From: Microplitis mediator
Taxonomy: Eukaryota; Arthropoda; Insecta; Hymenoptera; Braconidae
Direction of reading: 5' to 3'
DNA: 64,000 bases
Assembly (NCBI RefSeq): GCF_029852145.1
Contig: NC_079970.1
Span: 22,138,331 to 22,202,330, forward strand
The notes beneath the pieces were generated by a model. The model worked only from the letters and a program-made list of their open reading frames with translations. It was not told the DNA's origin and did not search any database. Positions within the stretch are counted from its first letter, which is position 1; each line of letters opens with the position of its first letter. Positions 46,635 through 58,859 of this stretch are shown here, piece by piece. The translations under genes and the position numbers were made by a program.

Positions 46635-47952
46635 GCTTTGGAGTGAATTTCTTTTCGGATTTAACCCGCGTTCAAAATTTTTTTTAGTGAGTAAAAATTC
46701 CTGAATTTTTTGAAGCGTATGTTTCTTTAATCACATGGTAATTTTAAAAATTTTTTTCTATGTTACGATTACTATCTGGTATCAATATTTTAAATTATGA
46801 AAATGATAATATCAATAATTTTTAACACTATCAGAATTTATTGATTATCATTACTATCAAATTTTCAGCATGCAGTAGATAAGGATTTAAATAAAGTGTA
46901 CCGACAAAACAAGAATAATAACTGATTAGCACACTTATAAAGTTCTATACACTCGAGAAATGTATCAAATTAATTAATAAAATAAGTAATTACAAGCATG
47001 CGCGCTACGGAAATGCAAAAGTTACGATGTCCTTGAAACATCAGGAAGTTATAAATAATTTTATGACACAAAGTAAAAAATTTTTTACTACAAGTGTAAG
47101 TTAATTTGCAGACGTAATGATTAAAAATATTTATCATCGACATAAAGATAAAAAGTGAATTAATAAAAATTCTTGGTTATTAATTTATATGCACAGATAT
47201 GAATATTGTTTATATCATGTGCAATATCATTAAGTAGTTTTTATATTATATGGAAATAATTTTAATGCGTGTATAGTAACGAGAGCGCAAACTTGTTACT
47301 TTTCTCACGAACGCGATATACTGACGGTGGGATTTTACTAGGCCTTGGTTTTTAAAAATTAAGTAACGTTCGAAGTCTCTTGTCTTCTCAGCAGCGATTG
47401 AGTTGTGTATGAAAGGGAAAATATGTTGAGTTTACAGAATAAAGAACACTAGTAAAACGTGATTGAGTTTAAAAAAAACGGCTTTTACCGCACGCGACGA
47501 CAAGGCCGCGAAGAGTCGACGACTCAACTATTTTTATATATTATTATTGTTAGTATATGTAAGGTGTATTTTATTTAATTGAATTATCTTGGATAGAGGT
47601 AATCGTCATGACACACCCTAAATATTTGAATGAGAATGTCAAGGAAATGACTATAAAAAAAATATTTTCTTTTTTTTTTTTCAAATAAAAATAAAGTTTT
47701 GATAATAAATATTATCAAAGATGACGGCGACATCGTGATTTATAATTCTTTAAATTCTATGAGCGCGTAATGACGAATATGGTGTGATCAAGTGTACATG
47801 AGACTGAGGATTATGTAAATTATTCTTTTTTTTTTATTTATTTAAATATCACGTAGGAGGTATTTTGAAATATTGTTTTAATTTTACGTCAATGCAGACA
47901 ACATTCCTCTACAATAATTAATATTTTTTTTTTATATTAAATAATTATAGGG

Positions 47953-48344
47953 ATACCCCCATGAAAAAAATTTATAAAAAAAGTATATGGTAAAATATAA
48001 AAAAAATATATTTTTCATATAAAAAAAATACATAAAAAATATATAAATAGATATAAAATATGTATAAAAAATATATTTTGAATAGCTAACTTTTGGTCGA
48101 TTTTTGTATATATTTTAATATATTTGAAATATATTGTTAATATATTTTTTTATGGATTTATGCACATATTTCTTGCATGTTCTAAGATATATTTTTAATA
48201 TATATAAAATATATACGAAAATATATTTTTTATGCATATTTTATATATATTTATATATTTTTTATGTATTTTTTTCATACGGTAAAATATATTTTTTTTA
48301 TATTTTACCATATACTTTTTTAAAAAATTTTTTTTATGAGGGTA
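47953..48344. mobile_element. 390-bp, almost pure A/T palindromic MITE
   Basis: Left ACCCCCATGAAAAAAATTTA and right AAATTTTTTTTATGAGGGTA bracket nearly uninterrupted ATATATTTT-type sequence whose two halves are inverted copies (TATATGGTAAAATATAAAAA / TTTTATATTTTACCATATAC). The long open frames on both strands here are artefacts of the palindrome. Confidence 0.7.
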
Positions 48345-50886
48345 ATTAAAAATTACCAAAATGAAATTTTTGTAAAATAACTTAATTAGTATAGTATAGT
48401 AGTGTAAAATAGCAGATGAAAAATTAAAAGATTTAAATTGAATTTTTTTTATAACGGAGTCTGATAGAATAAATATTTTAAAAAAAATTTTATTAAATAG
48501 AAATATCGGACAGATTTTAATTACAATTTTATTACTCATACTAAACTTTTGACATTTTGATATTGCAATTTATTTTAAATGTCAAAATATTTTTTTTCTT
48601 GATAAATAAATAAATATATCTATATATATATTTATGTAAAAATATATATTATTTTTATTTGAATAACATAAAAAAAAAAATATTTTTTTATAAAAAAGTT
48701 TTCAAAAGATTTTTTCATGTTTTTATTTTTCTTTAGTTTTTTCTGTTAATGAATTCTCCCTTCGCAATAAAAAAGCGTGTATTCAACAGAAACAAGTATA
48801 ATAAGGGCACGCGTGGGAGTGAAAAATATAAATGGGTTGGAAATTAAGTCTGCGCGTTGTCACGTTGCGAATAATAAAAATAAAAATTTTTGTAGACTCG
48901 TTAATCGCCAAAGTTTTGGCACTACCTGTTTATTGCTCAAAATAAACGTGTTTTGTTTACAAACTTTGTATTAAATTTTTTTGATAACAAACACAACTGG
49001 AGAGTTTATTAAAAAATAAATAAAAAATTTTGAACTTGAAAGTAAAATATTTTACTTATTATTTACAACTAATTAATTAATTTAATTTTAACTGATTATT
49101 AAAGGAGCAATAAACAAGGCAAATAACTATCTTAACGTGTTAGTAACGGTTTATCCTCGTTAATTAACAAACTTTTTGGTTCAGCAAATATGAGACTGAT
49201 TGCATGTACCAACATCTCGTGTACAAATTGTTAAGTTTTGTAGTGTTAGTATTAGAACAGCAGTTTACAACCTTGTGTTAGGGTAAATTAATAATAATAA
49301 TAATAATAATAGTCTCTTATACATATATATTTTTAAACGGAAAGCACGTGGTGCATCTGCAAATATATGAAGATAGTGTATATACATTTGAAACCTCAGT
49401 CTTCCGTTTCAACGCGCGTAATTCGAATTTAATTGCTTTAATTTTAACGGTGAAAATATATATGTATATAATATATATATTGGGGTGTTTAAAAAAAAAA
49501 CAATTTTTTTAGTCGGAAACAGGTTCAAAAGTTTGATATAGATATAAAAACAAGCCTGTCAAAATTAGTTCTTAATATTAACACGAATATTTTCCATAAA
49601 AAAATTTTTTTTGTCTTCTGATTTGTATACTAGTTAACGATGGGTCGTAGGAAAAAACTTCAGATGTGTTATTGTAGGGAATTGAATGCTCTACAAAAAA
49701 AGTCTCATATCATTTTTTGATAAATCCATTTGTTCAAATGTTATTTGAGCTTGAAGTCAAATTTATATTAAATTTTGAGATCTTTTTACTTTTCCAGTGA
49801 AACTATCAGACTTACCGCAAAATGTCATCAGATCTTTTTTGTAGGTAATTTTATTCCTTACAAATTACCTCTGATAAAATTTTTCGAAATTCCGCAATGT
49901 TCTCTAGTTATTTTCATTTTAATATCCAGCTTTTAAAATCATTCAAAACACCATTTCTAATATTAAATTAAACCCCCCTTCAATCCGAAGGGGATTAAAA
50001 TGAATAAGAAATTACCCGCTCCGATTCACTCTTAATTTAATCTGCGTTCACTCCGAAAATTTTTCCAGTATATATTATATATACATATATTTTTTTTGTT
50101 AACAAAAATTTTTTTCTAAATGAAATATAAATTTGTAATTTAAAAAAAATGGTTTTAATATTGATAACATTTATAAATTCATAATTTACATTCCTTTGTA
50201 TGAGCTGCAGGTGCAAGAGAATGTGAATATAGGTCAAGTAATGTGTGTAGGCTTGGTTGAATCATATGTCAAGTAGGTTTAACTTAAAAGGCATGGAATT
50301 ATTATGTGTTAGTACATATTTATATAATATTACCAAGTCTAGATAGTGTATGTAAGGTAATGTTTTTGATGCATTATACCTGCAGTAACCTCGTTTGGTA
50401 TCAAGTGAAATTAAAATTGAAAGGTAAAATAATGGCGGGTAAGACGAAATTGCGAAATACTTTTTCTAAGGAATATTGTTATCAGTAGAAGAGCGAAAGA
50501 GTTATCAGTAGCGAGTTTTTGATGACGGAAAAAATTTATCAACTGACGTAAATCCTGTTTTATCACAATTCGTGACTTAACGTTGTCTACTTTATCTATG
50601 GGCGGCCAACTGTTTTATCGACGGTAAGCAATCGGTAATTGACTCAGAGAAGGTTTAAAAATAAATATATATGACCTTGATAATAAATATATAAGGGGAT
50701 ATTGATCTTGAAAATTAAATATATATATATTTATATGAGTGTGTGCAAAAAATATGAAAGGTGATTTAAATAGATGGACTATTTTTGTTGGATGAATGCG
50801 ATTCGGAAGAATAAATAATTACGTTGAGTAGAGACAAAAAAAAAATATTTATAATGTATATGTTTATATAAAAAAAAATTATAAAT

Positions 50887-50917
<31 letters not shown>

Positions 50918-51442
50918 GTAGAGAATATTATGGTTTATGGGCGGTGTTGTCTCGCCCCCGCAATAAGATGATACTAAGTTGATGCAAACTTTACAAGAGA
51001 TTAACGTCAAGTGTCCATGGCACTCCTCAAAAATAATTTTTCAATTATTATACAAGGAATATTTTTCTCGCTTTAAATAATTGTAGCTAAACTACACGGT
51101 ATGTAAGTTGTAATTTTTAAAACAATGAAATTTTGTAACTACGATTTAAAAATATTTTTTCTTTCTCATGAATAGAGTAGACAGAGATGCAATAAATAGG
51201 GTTTTTCTGTGTCGTTACAGAGTTTAGAGAAAATTGACTTTCAAAGAGCACTTGAATAATAAATTGTATTTTTGCAATGCTTCAATGAATTACATTATTG
51301 TCGAGTGAATATATATAGACGAGATCGATCCGCGAGTTTATTCGATACGACATTTTTACTCTGTTGCAATTTAATCGCGATAACATCAAATTTATGTTAT
51401 AGAGATAGATTTTTATTTTTACCATTAAATCTAAAATCTTTT
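48345..51442. other. intron or intergenic stretch
   Basis: AT-rich. It includes a diverged copy of the 1977-2538 family near 49620-49760 (TGAATGCTCTACAAAAAAAG, TTTTTTGATAAATCCATTTG), a CACTG remnant at 49968-50070 (CTTCAATCCGAAGGGGAT, CTGCGTTCACTCCG), a (TAA)n run at 49290-49311 and a (GA)n run at 50888-50912. No gene is visible. Confidence 0.4.
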
Positions 51443-51733
51443 TCAGAAAAAATTTGCGGAGTGAACGCGGATTAAATCCGGAGCGGATGACTGTTTATTT
51501 ATTTAATTCCCTCGAAGTGGAATTTACTCCGAAGGGGAGTTGATTTTAATATTAAAACTCCGAATCGGAGTGAATGCGGATTTAAATAAAATCTAGATCC
51601 CTCTGAAATTACTGCGCTAAAAAAAACTCCCTATTTACTTTGAATGTGGAAGGATTTTTTTAAATTTCGGAACTCTGAGTGACGAAGTGAATTCGAATTC
51701 AAATACTTCGAATTTACTCCCGAATTTTTACAG
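51443..51733. mobile_element. CACTG-family MITE, long copy, split near its right end
   Basis: Contains TTTGCGGAGTGAACGCGGAT, ATCCGGAGCGGATGACTG, GAATTTACTCCGAAGGGGAG, AACTCCGAATCGGAGTGAA, CGGAACTCTGAGTGACGAAG and TTTTTACAG. The last bases of its terminal repeat (AGTGTA) are found at 52835, after the next element, which therefore inserted into it. Confidence 0.8.
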
Positions 51734-52834
51734 CACGGAAAGAAAATTATGGGAAGTTTTGCTATGCATTATAGGAATAGTTCCCATAATAATATTGGAA
51801 TTGTACCCATACTACTATAGGGATGGTTCCCATATATTATGGAAACCATCTCTTAAATAGTATGGGCACAACTCCTATACCAATATGGGAACTATTCCCA
51901 TACTATTATGGGAACTGTTCCCATACTATTATGAGAACTATTCCTCTACCATTATGGGAACCATTCCTATAATATTATAGGAATAATTTTCATACTAGTA
52001 TAGAAACCATTCCTATAATGTTATGAGAATAGTTCCTATAATTTATGGGAATGGTTCCTACAATTTATAGGAATAGTTCCCATAATGGTATGAGAACTGT
52101 TGCCATACTATTATGAGAACTATTCCTCTACCATTATGGGAACCATTCCTATAATATTATAGGAATAATTTTCATACTAGTATAGGAACCATTCTTATAA
52201 TGTTATGAGAATAGTTCCTATAATTTATGGGAATGGTTCCTATAATTTATGGGAATGGTTCCTATAATTTATGGAAATGGTTCCTATAATTTATGGGAAT
52301 GGTTCCTATAATTTATGGGAGTGGTTCCTATAATTTATGGAAATGGTTCCTATAATTTATGGGAATGGTTCCTATAATTTATGTGAATGGTTCCTATAAT
52401 TTATGGGAATGGTTCCTATAATTTATGGAAATGGTTCCTATAATTTATGGGAATGGTTTCTACAATTTATAGGAATAGTTCCCATAATGGTATGAGAACT
52501 GTTCCCATACTATTATGGGAACTATTACTCTACCATTATGGGAACCATTCCTATAATGTTATGGGAATGGTTCCTATAATTTATGGGAATGATTTCCATA
52601 ATATTATAGAAAGTATTCCTATGAATTATAGGGACCATTCCTATAATTAGAAAAACCATTCCTATAACGTTATGGGTATCATTCCCATAATTATAGGATC
52701 TATTCCAATAATTATGGGAAACATTCCTCTAATTATAGGAACTGCTCCCATAATTTATGGTCGTAATTCTTATGATGGTATAGGAAAAAATTTCACAAAA
52801 TTATGGAAACATTTTCCATAATTTTCATTCCGTG
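51734..52834. mobile_element. CACGG-ended element with satellite-like interior
   Basis: Ends CACGGAAAGAAAATTATGG and CATAATTTTCATTCCGTG are inverted. The whole 1.1 kb between them consists of degenerate units of the form TTATGGGAATGGTTCCTATAA, each itself nearly palindromic. From about 52203 to 52460 the units are regular 22-base direct repeats, some ten or more. The open frames here (for example 52447-52650) are repeat artefacts. It is flanked by AG on both sides. Confidence 0.85.
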
Positions 52835-53795
52835 AGTGTAAATAATTGTACGGCTCGAAACAGCCATTGAATTATAAATGCGCTAAGAGGAAACAAAGTG
52901 TGAGTAAATAGACAGTCATGACAATTATTCAACAGATGTTAAAAAAAAGTGTTACTTTCTATTGTAAGAATTTAAGCATAAAAATGTTAGTACTTCACCG
53001 AAAAATAGTTAAAATTCAAATGAGAATTCGCGTGATGCACGCGACGGACATTGCGATTCAATCAACATACAAACATACATTTTAACACTACATATATATA
53101 GTTACTATGCAAATAGTAGTGACTATAAGACACTTTGAGTAAAAGACTAAGACTTCAGGACGTCAACCCGACTTGTAATATCGATTTTTCGAGCTGGACA
53201 CGCGCATTGTCAATTACATCTCATTAAGTAATTCAGGTAACTTAAAAAAAAAATAAATACATAATAAAATAAAATATTTATTCTAATGTTATAGTCATAT
53301 ATATGACAACATAAAATACCAGTATACACGTAATATTAATGTGTCATAAATTAACAACGATGATAGATCTCTATATATTTTGTCTTGATGACAGTTCTGA
53401 TATTTCCGTAATTTGTATAAATGCTTTCATGACAACCCGCTATATGTGTCTATTATTCAAGTCTTTCTATCTCTAAATATATAAATATATATTTAGAATA
53501 CACTCACAACAGTTTGGTAATTTAATTAAGGGAAATATATATATATGACCTGTATAATTAAATGAAAAAACACTTGACCTAAAATATAATTACATTTATT
53601 TTTTAATTTTAAATGAAACGAATTAAAAAATTAATCTATCGATTTACAAAGTGAAAGATAAAGTTTATTTTGAAATTAATAATGGGGTAGAGAATTTAAA
53701 AATTTTTAAATAATTATTAATTTTAAAATTATACGGTACCATAGTTTTATGATCAATTATAGTTTGCGTAAACAAAATTTCCAAACATGGATAGT

Positions 53796-53826
<31 letters not shown>

Positions 53827-54163
53827 CTGTTGTTGGTGAGAGCTTGGGTTATTTAATGGTAATTATAATGAGGAGGACTTGGGCTCTTAGATGAATAAGG
53901 GTCAAAGAGAATAATAGACAGTATAAGTTATTAGGTAGATAATAAGATGAGGTAAATATGTAAGAGTAAAACGAAAGCTTAAACCGTGAATCACGCATCA
54001 CGCCTTAAGACACAGCTATTTATCTATTATTTAATTCGTAAAACTGTACAGAGACTAAGAGTGCCGTTTTATTTAGTAAAGGTACCAAACGGTAGTCACG
54101 CCGTGACTGCATGCAACTGGCCTTTGCACCTGCGGCGCCGTTGCGAACGCGACCAAGACTTAC

Positions 54164-54345
54164 TCTAGACGATAACGACCCTCGTTTCTTGCTACTTCAT
54201 CGTCATCGCAATCACCATCGCCATCGTAAGAGTACAGTAGTTCCTGTTGTACTTGTAATAGTCATAGTAATAGTACTAGTACTGGTACTACTACCAGTAC
54301 AGTAGCTGTAGTTGGTGTAGTTTGTAATTGTGTAGTCACAGTTTC
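54164..54345 (-). promoter_or_regulatory. possible untranslated first exon / promoter region
   Basis: A GC-rich island (about 54040-54345) in very AT-rich sequence. On the minus strand it reads as a run of GATGGC/GATGAC triplets containing several ATGs that stop after a few codons, followed by CGTCTAGA and GTAAGT, a near-perfect donor, at 54163. That is the look of a 5' leader exon with short upstream reading frames. The plus-strand frame at 54111-54305 is mostly Val/Leu/His/Arg from simple repeats and is not convincing. Transcription data would be needed to settle it. Confidence 0.25.
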
Positions 54346-54515
54346 AGGCGCGTCTATATCTATATATGTTTTTATTTTACCCTTTTTTTATAACACATAT
54401 ACTCTTTGTTCACTTCCTACACCTTTACCGTTATATGCGATATTTAAATGTCAATACTTTCAGTGGTTAAATTTTTTTTTAATGCTACGTTATAAAAAAT
54501 TTTTTTTTTTATCTG

Positions 54516-55051
54516 CACAGAAAAAAAGGATCTTTTGGCGCGAAAAATTTTCACTCGCCCCATAAAAATTTTTAATTATCCTAAGAAATTTTTTACGTTA
54601 TGAATTGAACATGAAAATTTTCATGATACGGAAGTTAGCCGTCTAATAATTTTTTAATCCTTTCAAAGACTATAAATTATGAAAAAAAAAAAATATCAAA
54701 AAAATTGCACATGTAGATTTTTCAATTTTCTACTCGTGCATATTTTTCTTTTGAAAAAAAAATTATAAAATTGATGATTGTCTGCTAGCTTCAGGATTAT
54801 AAATTTTCTATGATACTGAAGTTAGCCGTCTAATAATTTTTTGATTTTTTTTAAACAATAAATTATAAAAAAAAAAAATATTTTAAAAATTTGCACTTGT
54901 AGTTTTTAAAATTTTCTGCACGTGCATATTTTTAGTTTTTAATTTTTTGTAATTGATTTGATGAAAAAAAAATCCAAAAAATTACTAAGTGTCTGCTAAC
55001 TTCAGGATCATAAATTTTCTTGCGGCGAGAAATACTTTTTTTCCTTGTATA
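54516..55051. mobile_element. element carrying two TGATACTGAA units
   Basis: The outer blocks AAAAAGGATCTTTTGGCGCG and TTGCGGCGAGAAATAC match the short element at 15613-15798. Inside are units 54623-54800 and 54811-55010, each from TGATAC.GAAGTTAGCCGTCT to GTCTGCTA.CTTCAGGAT. 52835-54039 to the left is AT-rich with a (TA)n run at 53797-53820 and no other call. Confidence 0.65.
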
Positions 55052-55839
55052 TAAAATAAAATTTATTTTTACAAAAAAAAAATGAATCATTTAAAAGTAA
55101 ATTTATTTCGTAATCCGCGTGATTTAGAATTAGGGTAATCAATCAGATGGAACGAGAGCCGGTTATAAAGATTGTAATATAATTGTAACAAGTAAGGCGC
55201 GGCTATTATTCAAACTATTACAGTAATGCATTAAATGTACGTAGACGTAAAGTGTGAGAGAATTAAAACCGATTAATGTAGTTAACCACAAAATTAATAA
55301 TTAAATAGACGACGGGAAACGTCAGCTCAGTTAGCGAAATTATTAGCTTCCTGATATACTTGATCTAAAGTATCTCTTTATATATATGTATATACATCTA
55401 TATATCTTGCAATTATATCTTTTACAGTATGTACACTATTAGTGTACAACACTTGTGATGGAGAATTTCATGCCTTCGGAGATGTAGAATACCTCTCTCT
55501 TATTCTGAATCAGATTTAGCCTCAATTGCTTCTTGTCATCAATTAAATTCTAACAGACTATTGCATTATTCAAAAAGTAACATCATGAAAGTACCCAATT
55601 TATTAACAATATCATTCATTTTTTTTTTTTTCATTATTATATTTCATAAAAAAAAATAATGACCGTAAAAAAAACTATAAATTCACTTTAGAAATTAAAT
55701 TTTTTTTTATCTATTTTAATTATTTTACTCATTATTATTTTCCAGTAAATATAATAATAGTATTTTTTTTTTAACATTTAAAAATAATAAATATAGTTTT
55801 AATTACCACAAGTTACTAATTGCTTCATAGAAAGACACG

Positions 55840-55935
55840 AGTACTCACCTGAAACAAACAATAAAAAAAAATTAATTTACTCAAAAAAATTAAATTGAAT
55901 CACAAAAAAAAAAAAAAAAAAAAAAAGAGAAACCG
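55840..55935 (-). promoter_or_regulatory. recursive-splice (ratchet) site 2
   Basis: The minus strand has an exceptionally long T-rich tract (about 55861-55935, including more than 20 consecutive T), then TTGTTTGTTTCAG|GTGAGTAC, junction at 55849/55848. The acceptor and donor are both strong and immediately adjacent, as at 41.54 kb, and the following GTGAGTA is shared by the two sites. It lies 4.8 kb downstream of the 60673 donor. No open frame of exon character follows it. Confidence 0.68.
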
Positions 55936-56342
55936 GGTAAGAAACGTCTACCATCTGTTAGTTAATTTTAATCGTGGGCTTCTTGTTTACAATGTCGTTC
56001 TAAATGATCTGACATTAATTAAACCATAAATGCTTTGATTGCCGGGATAATCTTATCCACATAAATGTTGTAAACTTTTTTAAAATAATGTTTTATTTAC
56101 TGATTGTAAAATATAAACTATAATTAACTTAAAAAGTAATCTAACAAAATGAATAAAAATACAAATTACGATGTAAATAATGTATCAATTGACCTTCTGT
56201 TTAGTCGCATTTTTCTTTTTATAACAAGGTTCATTTTCTGCCTGATTTCACTGAATAATCGACTAAAATAGAATTACTTTTTTTTGTGTTTTTTAATTAT
56301 ATGTTAAATAATAATTATGTAGAGTAAACAGCTGGCAATATT

Positions 56343-56760
56343 TACACTACAAAAATTCGGAGTGATTACGAATTTTAATTCACTTCAAATTCATTTCGTT
56401 ACTCGGAGTTCCGGAGTAAAAAAAATTACTCTGCATACGGAGTAAAGAGAGAGTTTGTTTTTTCAGCAGAGTGATTTCGGAGGGATCTGGATTTTATTTG
56501 AATCCACATTCACTCCGATTCAGAGTTTCAATATAAAATTGAATTCCCTCTGGGACTTAATTTTACTCCGAGGGATTAAATAAATAAAGTCATCCGCTCC
56601 CCATTCACTCCGGATTTATTCTGTAAGAAATTGGGAGTGAATTTGGAGATTTACGGATTTCATTTAAATCCGAATTCACTCCAATTCGGAGTTTCAATAT
56701 GAAATTAAACACCTCTTCGGATAGACTCCGCATTTACTACGCTAATTTTTTTACAGTGTA
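56343..56760. mobile_element. two adjoining CACTG-family MITEs
   Basis: The first copy begins TACACTACAAAAATTCGGAG and the second near 56622 (TCTGTAAGAAATTGGGAGTG); the pair ends TTTTTTTACAGTGTA. Blocks CTCGGAGTTCCGGAGTAAA, GCATACGGAGTAAAGAG, CTCCGATTCAGAGTTTCAA and CACTCCAATTCGGAGTTTC are present. TA flanks the outer ends. Confidence 0.75.
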
Positions 56761-58108
56761 TGATTAATTAAAATTAAATAAAAAGATAGTTTATAATTAA
56801 ATTTATTTGTCGGGTAGGCAGAGGTCATTTAAACATAATTTTTTTTTTTTTAAATGTTATTTAGTCATATGAAGCCTGTTGGCAGTACTTGATGAGTGGT
56901 TACTCTGTGGTGTGCGAATTATCGTGGTTCTGTGACACACAAAGAACAAGCGAGACCGAGTTTAAGAGGAGAGTTAATACTCACTCATGCTCACATTCTT
57001 CTTCTTTCAGACCAACGAACTGTAAATAATTTGTTAAGACGACTGGAAAAGTCATTATTTATTTATTTTATTTTTCTTTCAATTCTTATTATTGGAATAA
57101 CAACAAAACTGATAAATTATTTGCAGTCACACTTGTCATTCACTATTTTTATCTATTAATTTCCGTATTAATTATTGTTAATTTTTTTTTTAAATCAATA
57201 ATTTCGTAATTTTGAGTAAATATTTAAATTAAGATAATGTTGGACTATTATAAAGGGTTCAGTGAACTGTTTAATTAAATTAATTTACATTTTCCCTATC
57301 GATAAATCTTATCGTGATATACTTTTGTTACTTAAGATTCACTTGTATTCTTGAGACTCATTTTATGATAATAAATTAACTCAGTCCCTTTCAATTACTT
57401 ATAATTTTACTTTCTTTAGAAACTAAAAGTATCACAAAAAATAATATTTTTAAAAAGGGTCGCTTTGAATATATTCAGCTATTTACGTATACGTATGTTA
57501 TAATTTGACCGGAATAGAAAGTTAAACAGTTAGTTTTTTAGAATAAACATTTACACATTAGAGGAAGTCATTAAATAATATTATGCATTAGTTTTTTAAA
57601 AATTATCAAAATTATTGTTCTTTTTTTTTCTAAACTTTCTAATCACTTAAAAATTATTTACATTGAAATTTATACCCAAGAATGATCTCACTTATTTTTG
57701 GTTGCAATACAAAAATTGGAAATAATTTTTTTTTTTAATTTGCCATTTCACGATTGGGAAAATGAAATTAATAAAAAATATTTTTTTTTTGTATGAAAAA
57801 TTATTGTTCAGATTTTCTGTAAATAAAATTACGTCAATTTTTTGCAGACTAAAATTTTTAGAGAAGGCCGACATTAAAAAAAAAAATTTTTGATGTGAAC
57901 ATAACAAAAAAATTATTCAACTGATAAAATTATAACAAATATTTGTTTTTTATGACTGCAATATTTTGTTATAAAATGAGTAAGCCCGCACTTGTGCATA
58001 ATTACCTTTTATTTCTTATTGATAACAAAAAAAAAAAAGTATTAATGATGATAATAAAAATATTTTATTAATTTACTAAGTAAATTTTTCAAAAGAATGG
58101 CATTGTGT
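56761..58108. other. intron or intergenic stretch
   Basis: AT-rich. 56870-57010 is slightly GC-richer (CTCTGTGGTGTGCG, GCGAGACCGAGTTTAAGAGG) with a short plus-strand frame of no recognisable character. The remainder shows nothing. Confidence 0.35.
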
Positions 58109-58859
58109 CCCGTGTAAAAAAATAATTGTTGAAAAAAGGTTAAAAAAGTGTTGACTATTCTAAACTTCAAAACGTGACACAATGACGAACTTTTTTTAAA
58201 CGATTTTCAAACCTTTGAAAATACACAGAAAAAAAACAATTTACTTAATACTACAAATTAACGTTTTTTAAAGCAAAATACGTTCAGAAAAAACTCATTT
58301 CGAACTATTTCTAAACGTTTTTCGTTTTAACATACACGCAGAGGATTTTACGGTATTTTTTACATAAAAAATTTATAGAAAAATTACTATGTCATAGTAA
58401 CATGAGGACAGTTTGGAATTATTGTACAAATTAACGATACTGTAGAAATTTTGAAAATACATCGAACAGAATTTACAAGGTGCATTGTAATTTTGACAAA
58501 GCAACAGATTCAATTTTATCCAAGAAATTTAAATTTCTTAATCTGTTGCTTTGTCAAAATTACAAGGCACCTTGTAAATTCTGTGCGATGTATTTTCAAA
58601 ATTTCTACAGTATCGGTAATTTATACAATAATTCTATACTATCTTCATGTTACTATGACATAGTAATTTTTCTATAATTTTTGATGTAAAAAATACTATA
58701 AAATTCTCTGCGTGTTTCTTAATAATGTGAGGATATTTATTGATTTTTCTCTTGAAGTTTCAAAAGTTTAAAAAAAGTTTGTCGTTGTGTCACGTTTCGA
58801 AGTTTAGAATAGTCAACAATTTATTAACCTTTTTTTTTAACAATTTTTTATACACGGGG
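58109..58859. mobile_element. 750-bp foldback element with nested palindrome
   Basis: The outer ends are CCCGTGTAAAAAAATAATTG and ATACACGGGG, with matching inner words GACTATTCTAAACTTC / GAAGTTTAGAATAGTC and AACGTGACACAATGACG / CGTTGTGTCACGTTTCG. An inner, nearly perfect palindrome spans 58332-58715 (CACGCAGAGGATTTTACGG to ATAAAATTCTCTGCGTG), its arms meeting at AAGAAATTTAAATTTCTT (58522-58539). The left arm has an 11-base insertion near the centre. No coding capacity. Confidence 0.85.

Larger units (their letters stand above)
46133..46690. mobile_element. CACTG-family MITE interrupted by two other elements
   Basis: Left part 46133-46316 (ATTCGGAGTGAATACAG, GCATACGGAGTAAATAAGG, CTCCGATCTAGAGCTTTAG). 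Right part about 46635-46690 (TTTGGAGTGAATTTC, AACCCGCGTTC). Between them lie a palindromic MITE and a TGATACTGAA-family element, back to back. Confidence 0.6.

Noticed and set aside
48134..48539. Long Tyr/Phe/Ile/Lys frames on both strands
   Set aside because: Products of an A/T palindrome; stops are merely rare in TATTTT repeats.
52447..52650. 67-codon plus-strand frame reading MGMVSTIYRNSSHNGMRTV and similar
   Set aside because: It is a translation of the TTATGGGAATGGTTCC repeat array; the repeated SHN/GMV words come from the repeat unit.
54111..54305. Plus-strand frame ending in Val/Ile/Leu repeats
   Set aside because: Generated by CATCG and AGTACT simple repeats; a minus-strand leader exon explains the region better.
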